Notes under the pieces: model-generated | Told to the model about the DNA's origin: nothing | The model's database searches: none | What the model saw: the letters and a program-made list of their open reading frames with translations, nothing else | Made by a program: the position numbers and the translations under genes | In this document: piece by piece, positions 58,564 through 64,000 of the stretch | How positions within the stretch are numbered: the first letter of the stretch is position 1 | Layout: the number at the start of each line of letters is the position of its first letter | Assembly (NCBI RefSeq): GCF_900112765.1 | Contig: NZ_FOMZ01000010.1 | Coordinates: 62,001-126,000 of the forward strand | Origin: Actinopolyspora alba | GTDB lineage: Bacteria; Actinomycetota; Actinomycetes; Mycobacteriales; Pseudonocardiaceae | DNA: 64,000 nt | Direction: 5' to 3'

Positions 58564-58569
58564 TAGGCT
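58564..58569 (+). promoter_or_regulatory. -10 box TAGGCT of carboxyltransferase gene
   Basis: TAGGCT ends seven bases before the ATG at 58577; no ribosome site. Confidence 0.55.
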
Positions 58570-58576
58570 GCCGGGC

Positions 58577-60214
58577 ATGAGCAGTGCGACCGAACCGATT
58601 GGTGAGCCGTCTGTCGGTGAGCCGGACATTCACACCACGGCCGGGAAGTTGGCCGATCTGTATCGGCGCAACTACGAGGCGGTACACGCCGGTTCCGAAC
58701 GTGCGGTGGAGAAACAGCACGCCAAGGGCAAGTACACCGCCCGCGAGCGCATCGACATGCTGTTGGACGAGGGCTCGTTCATCGAGTTGGACGAGCACGC
58801 CCGCCACCGCTCGACGAACTTCGGAATGGAGCAGTCCCGCCCGTACGGCGACGGCGTGGTGACCGGTTACGGCACAGTGGACGGTCGCCAGGTGTGCGTG
58901 TTCTCGCAGGACTTCACCGTGTTCGGCGGTTCGCTGGGCGAGGTGTTCGGCGAGAAGATCGTCAAGGTGATGGATCTGGCGCTCAAGACCGGGTGCCCGC
59001 TGATCGGGATCAACGACTCCGGTGGTGCCCGCATCCAGGAAGGCGTGGCCGCGCTGGGGCTCTACGCCGAGATCTTCAAGCGCAACACCCACGCCTCCGG
59101 GGTGATCCCGCAGATCTCGCTGATCATGGGACCGTGCGCGGGTGGTGCGGTGTACTCCCCCGCGATCACCGACTTCACCGTGATGGTCGACCAGACCTCA
59201 CACATGTTCATCACCGGCCCCGACGTGATCAAGACCGTCACAGGCGAGGACGTGACCTTCGAGGAGCTCGGCGGAGCGCACTCGCACAACTCGAAGTCCG
59301 GCAACGCGCACTACATGGCCTCCGACGAGGACGACGCGATCGCCTACGTGCAGGAGCTGTTGTCCTACATGCCGTCGAACAACCTGGCCGAGCCGCCGGT
59401 GTCGGACGCGCCCGCCGAGAGCGGGACGGTCGCCGACAACCTGACCGAGGCCGACCGGGAGCTGGACACGCTGGTGCCGGACTCGCCGAACCAGCCCTAC
59501 GACATCCACGAGGCGATCACCCGGGTGCTCGACGACGGCGACTTCTGCGAGGTCTCCGCCCTGTTCGCGCCCAACATCGTGATCGGGTACGGACGCATCG
59601 AGGGCCACAGCGTCGGAATCGTCGCCAACCAGCCCGCCCAGCTGGCGGGCACGCTGGACATCGAAGCCAGCGAGAAGGCCGCGCGGTTCGTCCGCACCTG
59701 CGACTCGTTCAACATCCCGGTGGTCACCTTCGTGGACGTTCCCGGCTTCCTGCCCGGCACGGACCAGGAGTGGAACGGCATCATCAGGCGCGGTGCCAAA
59801 CTGCTCTACGCCTACGCCGAGGCCACCGTTCCGCTGGCCACCGTCATCACCCGCAAGGCGTACGGCGGTGCCTACGACGTGATGGGCTCCAAGCACCTGG
59901 GCGCCGACATCAACCTGGCCTGGCCCACCGCCGAGATCGCGGTGATGGGCGCGCAGGGCGCGACCAACATCCTCTACCGCAAGCAGCTGTCCGAGGCCGC
60001 CGAGCGTGGCGACGACGTCGAGGCGGTGCGTGCGCAGTTGCAGCAGGAGTACGAGGACACCCTGTGCAACCCGTACGAGGCGGCCGAGCGCGGTTACGTG
60101 GACTCGGTGATCCCGCCCTCCCACACCCGGGGCTACCTGGCGCGATCGCTGCGGATGCTGCGGAACAAGAAGGACACGCTGCCCGCCAAGAAACACGGCA
60201 ACATCCCGCTGTGA
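58577..60214 (+). CDS. Acyl-CoA carboxylase carboxyltransferase (beta) subunit
   Basis: A 545-residue biotin-dependent carboxyltransferase of the PccB/AccD type. The N-terminal crotonase-like half carries [15 protein letters not shown] near 141 (first oxyanion hole) and [11 protein letters not shown] near 182; the C-terminal half has [20 protein letters not shown] near 333 and [21 protein letters not shown] near 418. It transfers carboxyl from biotin on the alpha subunit to acetyl- or propionyl-CoA; the sequence alone does not settle the substrate. The epsilon subunit gene follows and birA is divergent, forming a functional group. The alpha subunit is not in the window. Confidence 0.95.
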   Translation: MSSATEPIGEPSVGEPDIHTTAGKLADLYRRNYEAVHAGSERAVEKQHAKGKYTARERIDMLLDEGSFIELDEHARHRSTNFGMEQSRPYGDGVVTGYGTVDGRQVCVFSQDFTVFGGSLGEVFGEKIVKVMDLALKTGCPLIGINDSGGARIQEGVAALGLYAEIFKRNTHASGVIPQISLIMGPCAGGAVYSPAITDFTVMVDQTSHMFITGPDVIKTVTGEDVTFEELGGAHSHNSKSGNAHYMASDEDDAIAYVQELLSYMPSNNLAEPPVSDAPAESGTVADNLTEADRELDTLVPDSPNQPYDIHEAITRVLDDGDFCEVSALFAPNIVIGYGRIEGHSVGIVANQPAQLAGTLDIEASEKAARFVRTCDSFNIPVVTFVDVPGFLPGTDQEWNGIIRRGAKLLYAYAEATVPLATVITRKAYGGAYDVMGSKHLGADINLAWPTAEIAVMGAQGATNILYRKQLSEAAERGDDVEAVRAQLQQEYEDTLCNPYEAAERGYVDSVIPPSHTRGYLARSLRMLRNKKDTLPAKKHGNIPL

Positions 60215-60231
60215 GCGGGTCCGGCCTTGAT

Positions 60232-60260
60232 GCTCGCGGCGCGACGCTGGTGCCGCGAGC
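60232..60260 (+). terminator. Hairpin between beta- and epsilon-subunit genes
   Basis: 9-bp stem GCTCGCGGC / GCCGCGAGC with an 11-base loop, 17 bp after the beta-subunit stop. It may terminate or attenuate the transcript before the epsilon gene. Confidence 0.5.
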
Positions 60261-60286
60261 ACTGTCCACCGCGTGCCGAGCGTCGT

Positions 60287-60292
60287 TATGCT
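60287..60292 (+). promoter_or_regulatory. Candidate -10 of epsilon-subunit gene
   Basis: TATGCT, 40 bp before the TTG start and after the hairpin, which would let the gene be expressed separately. Confidence 0.35.
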
Positions 60293-60332
60293 GACGTCTC
60301 CGGCACGCACACCCGCCGATGGAAGGTGCACC

Positions 60333-60617
60333 TTGAGCGACGAACCCGTTGCCGAGTCCGGTGAGTCACCCGCTTCCGAGACGGAGGGCGCCCAGCAGCC
60401 CGTGCTGCGGGTCGAGCGGGGCAGGCCCGACGACGTGGAGGTGGCCGCGTTGACCGCGGCGCTGGTGGGAATCGCGGCGGCGAGCTCCGGCGGGGGCGAA
60501 CGGCCCGAACGCATGTCGATGTGGGGTGACCCCGGCTCCGCGCTGCGCTATCCCGGTGGCAGGCGGCCGATGCGGCCCGGCCCGAACGCCTGGCGCGCTT
60601 CCGCCCTGCCGATGTGA
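60333..60617 (+). CDS. accE: Acyl-CoA carboxylase epsilon subunit
   Basis: A 94-residue protein of the actinobacterial epsilon family that bridges the alpha and beta subunits and raises activity. The signature LRVERGRPDDVEVAALTAALVG is near residues 24-45 and the C-terminus has the conserved WRASALP. The N-terminal 22 residues are acidic and disordered. TTG 60333 lies six bases after GGAAGG. Confidence 0.88.
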   Translation: MSDEPVAESGESPASETEGAQQPVLRVERGRPDDVEVAALTAALVGIAAASSGGGERPERMSMWGDPGSALRYPGGRRPMRPGPNAWRASALPM

Positions 60618-60796
60618 GGTGAGATGGAGCGAAGCTCCTACGGCGGGCCACACCGCGGCTTCGACGACCACTTATCCGAACCGCTCACCGAGGCGAGGAA
60701 GAAAAGGCGTTGCTCTGCTCCGCGCCGAACTCAGCCATCGACCGGTCATCGACCTTCCACGGCTGCCAGCGCCGGGACTCCGGGGGAAGTGTCGGT

Positions 60797-61138
60797 TCAG
60801 GTTCCGTTGGTGAGCGCTTGGACGAGCTGATCGACGGTGGGCGCGCCGGAGAGTCCGTCAGGGGTTGAGTAGACCCTGCAGGCCAAACCGTAGTTCCGGG
60901 ACGTGTCGGGGAAGAGGTCATGCCCGTTGAGACGGATGGTGGGCGAACCCGGGAATCGCAGCGCCCGGGCCTCTTCGTCGGTCCCGACGGCACGGAGAAC
61001 GAGTTCATGAGTTCGGTTTCCCACGGCTTCGAGAGCTTCGGCGAGGTGTGCCCGCGCGATATGCCAGTTCGGGCAGTCAGCAGAGTAAAGCAGTTCGATT
61101 TCCACGGGTTCATGGTCCACGCGTTTCGAGAATGGCAT
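60797..61138 (-). CDS. Thioredoxin-like small protein
   Basis: A 113-residue thioredoxin-fold protein: VEIELLYSADCPNWHIARAHL (CPxW at the active-site position, only one Cys) and a cis-Pro loop FPGSPTIRLNGHDLFP near 63-78. It resembles the small thioredoxin-like proteins related to alkylmercury lyase or the 'DF family (seleno)protein' group. With one Cys, disulfide exchange is not expected. Later Cys in LACRVY. Function unknown. Confidence 0.75.
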   Translation of the reverse strand: MPFSKRVDHEPVEIELLYSADCPNWHIARAHLAEALEAVGNRTHELVLRAVGTDEEARALRFPGSPTIRLNGHDLFPDTSRNYGLACRVYSTPDGLSGAPTVDQLVQALTNGT

Positions 61139-61248
61139 CAAGCAGGCAGGGCGGGCGTCCTAACTCCGCGCACTCGGAACGCGTGACCGTACCGAGTCCC
61201 CTCAACCACAACGAACATGGCCACGGATGGAGGGCTTGCTCGGGAGTC

Positions 61249-61267
61249 GTGCGAGAGGTTCCGCCAC
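61249..61267 (+). repeat. Fragment of the nested palindromic repeat, copy C
   Basis: GTGCGAGAGGTTCCGCCAC, identical to the end of copy A (22231-22249). The neighbouring sequence keeps only loose likeness, so this is a decayed copy. Confidence 0.55.
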
Positions 61268-61303
61268 GAAACCGCCTACGAGAGACGACCCGACGACCTC
61301 TCA

Positions 61304-61510
61304 CTACACCGGAGGGCGGAGGCCGGGGATGTGTCCGTCTCCCTGGCACTGGGGGCAGGTCCGCCACTCTCCCAGCGTCATCCCGGCGTGGGTCTCCTCG
61401 GTGGCCCGGATCATGTAGAGGCGGGGTTCGCTGACCTTCTGGAATCCGCCGCAGTTCGGGCACACCGTGTTCGGCCCGTGCTTGAAGTTCGGTGAGTACT
61501 GCTCGTTCAT
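61304..61510 (-). CDS. Small zinc-ribbon protein
   Basis: A 68-residue protein with two CxxC knuckles, CPNCGGF and CPQCQGDG, spaced to form one zinc ribbon; the second resembles the CxxCxG of DnaJ. ATG 61510 begins MNEQYSPNFKHG; a longer frame upstream is not protein-like and passes through a dispersed palindrome. Common in actinobacteria, role unknown. Confidence 0.7.
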   Translation of the reverse strand: MNEQYSPNFKHGPNTVCPNCGGFQKVSEPRLYMIRATEETHAGMTLGEWRTCPQCQGDGHIPGLRPPV

Positions 61511-61668
61511 TCCCCGCGCCTCTCGTTCGTGCGCCGCTTCGCTGGGATAACCGGCCGGAACGGTCGCCGGGACGGCCGGATCGGCTCGCTTCCCCAATGC
61601 TGCCATCCGCGCCCCTCCGGGAGGCCGTAGCCGGGTCTCCCCCGTGCGGGACTCAGCGGCGCCGCCCT

Positions 61669-61688
61669 CGATTTCCCGCGAAATCGCC
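61669..61688 (-). repeat. Dispersed palindrome, copy 13
   Basis: CGATTTCCCGCGAAATCGCC, 13 bp beyond the stop of the methyltransferase gene. Confidence 0.75.
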
Positions 61689-61700
61689 GGGCCACCGGGG

Positions 61701-62495
61701 TCAGGACTCGGGTGCGGTCGCCACGACGACGGTGGCATCGGTCTCCTCGCAGCGGGCCACCCGGGTGTCCAGCCCGTACTCGGCGCAGATGGCCGCCGAG
61801 CGTTCGGCCTGCCGCCCACTGGTCTCCAGCAGCAGCCGTCCACCCGGCGACAACCACTCCGGGGCCTCGGCGGCGACCGCGCGATGCACGTCGAGCCCGT
61901 CCGTCCCGCCGTCCAGCGCCACCGGTGGCTCGTGCTCCCGCGCCTCCGGTGGCATCGACGCGATCTCGTCGGTGGGCACGTAGGGCGCGTTGGCCAGCAG
62001 CAGCTCTACCCGCCCGCGCAGTTCCCCGGGCAGCGGCTCGTAGAGATCTCCGCGGTGGACCGTGCCACCGAGGTCCGTGAGGTTGCGGCGCGCGCAGCGC
62101 ACGCAGTTGGGGTCGATGTCGCAGGCGTGCGGTTCGATCCGCTCCACAGCGCGGGCCACTGCCGCCACGATCGCCGCGGAGCCGCAGCACAGCTCGACCA
62201 CCACGGCACCGGGTCTCGCCAGCGAGATCGCCTGTTCGGCCAGGAACTCGCTGCGCCGTCGGGGGACGAACACGCCGGGTTCCACCACGAATCGGTCACC
62301 GAGGAACTCCGCCCAGCCGAGCACCACCTCCAGCGGCAGGCCGTCGACCCTGCGCCGGGTCAGCTCGGCCAGCTCGGCACGCGTCCCGGCGGTCCGGAGC
62401 AGCAGTTCTGCCTCGTCCTCGGCGAACACACAGCCCGCCGCGCGCAGTTCGGTGATGATGTCGGTCAACAGTCGGGACTCGCCCTCGACGCTCAC
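61701..62495 (-). CDS. PrmC-like protein N5-glutamine methyltransferase
   Basis: A 264-residue SAM-dependent methyltransferase with an N-terminal helical domain and Rossmann core: EVVLGWAEFLGDRFVVEPGVFVPRRRSE near residue 55, VVELCCGSAAI near 98 (SAM loop) and LLANAPYVPTDEI near 155, where NAPY replaces the NPPY of PrmC. This is typical of the TIGR03704 group, related to release-factor methyltransferase but of unproved substrate. GTG 62495 has a TATCCG-like -10 just before it and no ribosome site. Confidence 0.88.
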   Translation of the reverse strand: MSVEGESRLLTDIITELRAAGCVFAEDEAELLLRTAGTRAELAELTRRRVDGLPLEVVLGWAEFLGDRFVVEPGVFVPRRRSEFLAEQAISLARPGAVVVELCCGSAAIVAAVARAVERIEPHACDIDPNCVRCARRNLTDLGGTVHRGDLYEPLPGELRGRVELLLANAPYVPTDEIASMPPEAREHEPPVALDGGTDGLDVHRAVAAEAPEWLSPGGRLLLETSGRQAERSAAICAEYGLDTRVARCEETDATVVVATAPES

Positions 62496-62576
62496 GAGTC
62501 GGATACGTTACCGAGCGCACCGCACCGGCTCGGAAGCCAGGGCGGCCGACGGCGGCCCCGCACCAACGCGAACCGC

Positions 62577-62619
62577 CCCGCCGGGTCACCTCCAGTGGGC
62601 GCCGAGGTGACCCGGCGGG
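62577..62619. terminator. Strong 16-bp hairpin downstream of glpK
   Basis: CCCGCCGGGTCACCTC / GAGGTGACCCGGCGGG with an 11-base loop, 22 bp past the glpK stop. No T run, but very stable; a likely terminator for the leftward glpK transcript. Confidence 0.7.
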
Positions 62620-62641
62620 AGCGATTACTTCCGCTGGGAAC

Positions 62642-64000
62642 TCACTCCTCGACCCAGCCGAAGGTCTTGGTCACGGCTTTCTGCCACTCGCCGTACTGCT
62701 GTTCCCGGACCTGCTCGGACATCTTCGGGTCCCACTCCTTGTCCTTGGCCCAGTTCGCGCGGATGTCCTTCTCACCGGACCAGAATCCGACGGCCAGCCC
62801 GGCGGCGTAGGCCGCGCCGAGCGCGGTGGTCTCGTTGACCTTCGGACGGATGACGGGCACGTTGAGGATGTCGGCCTGGAACTGCATCAGCAGCTCGTTG
62901 TTGACCATCCCGCCGTCGACCTTGAGCGCCTTGAGCTCGACACCGGAGTCCGCGTTCATGGCCTCGGCGACCTCGCGGGTCTGGAAGGCGGTCGCCTCCA
63001 GCACCGCGCGCGCGATGTGGCCGCGGTTGACGAACCTGGTCAGCCCGGCGATCACGCCGCGAGCGTCCGAGCGCCAGTGCGGCGCGAACAGCCCGGAGAA
63101 GGCGGGCACGAAGTAAGCGCCGCCGTTGTCCTCCACCGAGGCCGCGATCGGTTCGATCTCGGGGGCGCTGCCGATCATGCCGAGGTTGTCGCGCATCCAC
63201 TGCACCAGCGAGCCGGTGACGGCGATCGAGCCTTCCAGGCAGTAGACCGTGGGCTGGTCGTCGATCTTGTAGCCGACGGTGGTGATCAGACCGTTCTCGC
63301 TGAGCACGGGCTCGGTGCCGGTGTTGAGCAGCAGGAAGTTACCGGTGCCGTAGGTGTTCTTGGCCTCGCCGGGGGTCAGGCACGCCTGTCCGAAGGTCGC
63401 CGCCTGCTGGTCACCGAGGATTCCCGCGATCGGCAACCCGCCGAGCACGCCCCGCTCCCGGAAGTGACCGTAGATCTCGGAGGAGGAGCGGATCTCCGGG
63501 AGCATGGACATGGGGATGCCGAACTCCGCGCAGATGTCGGGGTCCCAGCTCAGCGTCCGCAGGTCCATCAGCATGGTGCGGGAGGCGTTGGTGGGATCGG
63601 TGATGTGCAGCCCGCCCTCGGTACCTCCGGTGGAGTTCCAGAGCACCCAGGTGTCCATGGTGCCGAACATCAGTTCGCCACGTTCGGCGCGCTCCCGCGC
63701 CCCCTCCACGTTGTCCAGGATCCAGCGGATCTTGGGACCGGCGAAGTAGGTGGCCAGCGGCAGTCCGGTCCGGGACTGGTACCTGTTCTGGCCGCCCTCC
63801 CCCTGTGCCAGCTCGTTGACGATGGTGTCGGTGCGGGTGTCCTGCCAGACGATGGCGTTGTAGACGGGTTCGCCGGTGTGGCGGTCCCAGACCACGGTGG
63901 TCTCGCGCTGGTTGGTGATGCCGACGGCGGCTATCTCGGACAGCACCAGGTCGGCTTTGGCCAGCGCACCGGCACACACCTGCCGCGTGTTGGTCCAGAC
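62642..64000 (-). CDS. glpK: Glycerol kinase, 5' end cut by window edge
   Basis: GlpK phosphorylates glycerol to glycerol-3-phosphate. The frame is open to the last base of the window, so only the C-terminal 452 residues are visible. FGGY-family motifs: [17 protein letters not shown] near the visible residue 28, WQDTRTD near 53, [10 protein letters not shown] near 192, and the C-terminal signature [19 protein letters not shown] near 295-313. The ATP-binding GLAVGFWSG and KEWDPKM end is complete. A strong hairpin follows the stop. glpF or glpD would be expected beyond the right edge. Confidence 0.96.
   Translation of the reverse strand, partial: VWTNTRQVCAGALAKADLVLSEIAAVGITNQRETTVVWDRHTGEPVYNAIVWQDTRTDTIVNELAQGEGGQNRYQSRTGLPLATYFAGPKIRWILDNVEGARERAERGELMFGTMDTWVLWNSTGGTEGGLHITDPTNASRTMLMDLRTLSWDPDICAEFGIPMSMLPEIRSSSEIYGHFRERGVLGGLPIAGILGDQQAATFGQACLTPGEAKNTYGTGNFLLLNTGTEPVLSENGLITTVGYKIDDQPTVYCLEGSIAVTGSLVQWMRDNLGMIGSAPEIEPIAASVEDNGGAYFVPAFSGLFAPHWRSDARGVIAGLTRFVNRGHIARAVLEATAFQTREVAEAMNADSGVELKALKVDGGMVNNELLMQFQADILNVPVIRPKVNETTALGAAYAAGLAVGFWSGEKDIRANWAKDKEWDPKMSEQVREQQYGEWQKAVTKTFGWVEE

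Overview
The window is about 70% G+C, packed with GTG/TTG starts, TAGnnT-type -10 boxes, DUF397/XRE regulator pairs, a WXG100/YbaB-led toxin locus and an acyl-CoA carboxylase epsilon subunit. These point to a filamentous actinobacterium of the Pseudonocardiales, perhaps near Actinopolyspora or Saccharopolyspora. That placement is inferred from gene content only. No rRNA or tRNA gene was seen. Both ends cut a gene: a glycosyltransferase on the left and glycerol kinase on the right.

Layout. 1-9 kb is cell-envelope work: two GT4 glycosyltransferases, a membrane protein, dTDP-rhamnose genes (rmlB, rmlD) and two LytR-CpsA-Psr ligases. 9-16 kb holds a TIGR03089-type protein, a thioesterase, purE and purK separated by a divergent LysR/EamA pair, a secreted protein and an orphan DUF397. 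16-20 kb has an ECF sigma factor fused to its own zinc-finger anti-sigma and surface region, then GtrA. 20-25 kb has two secreted arabinan-degrading enzymes (GH43 and GH51). 25-31 kb has an ABC exporter with two permeases, a two-component system and hisN.

31-48 kb is an accessory region with more A+T in its centre. It holds a radical SAM/AAA/kinase operon, small-gene operons, an XRE/DUF397 regulator with three matching operators, decayed genes, and three miniature CRISPR units. Each unit is one conserved 49-bp leader, one perfect 28-bp repeat, one 33-bp spacer and a decayed end repeat. It finishes with a six-gene type III-D-like CRISPR effector operon in which every junction is a 4-bp ATGA overlap: a TIGR03986-like RAMP, an HD-less Cas10 with an intact GGDD, a small Cas7, Csx10, a two-domain Cas7 fusion and a Csx19-like protein. 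Divergent from it is a two-helix membrane protein whose C-terminal domain looks like SAVED, a sensor of cyclic oligonucleotides. The likely logic is RNA recognition by the complex, cyclic nucleotide synthesis by Cas10, and activation of the membrane effector. No cas1, cas2 or cas6 is present, and the repeats are of type I-E style, so guide RNA would have to come from machinery elsewhere in the genome.

48-64 kb returns to housekeeping and secretion: TetR, an acetyltransferase, an MFS exporter, a TNT-type NAD-hydrolase toxin operon with a candidate immunity gene, CbiZ, HMG-CoA lyase, a PH-domain protein, BirA, the carboxyltransferase beta subunit and epsilon subunit that BirA's substrate works with, a thioredoxin-like protein, a zinc ribbon, a PrmC-like methyltransferase and GlpK.

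Two unexplained repeat families run through the window. One is a short palindrome, ATTTC-N4-GAAAT, in at least 13 mostly intergenic copies. The other is a nested ~110-bp palindrome present in two full copies and one fragment.
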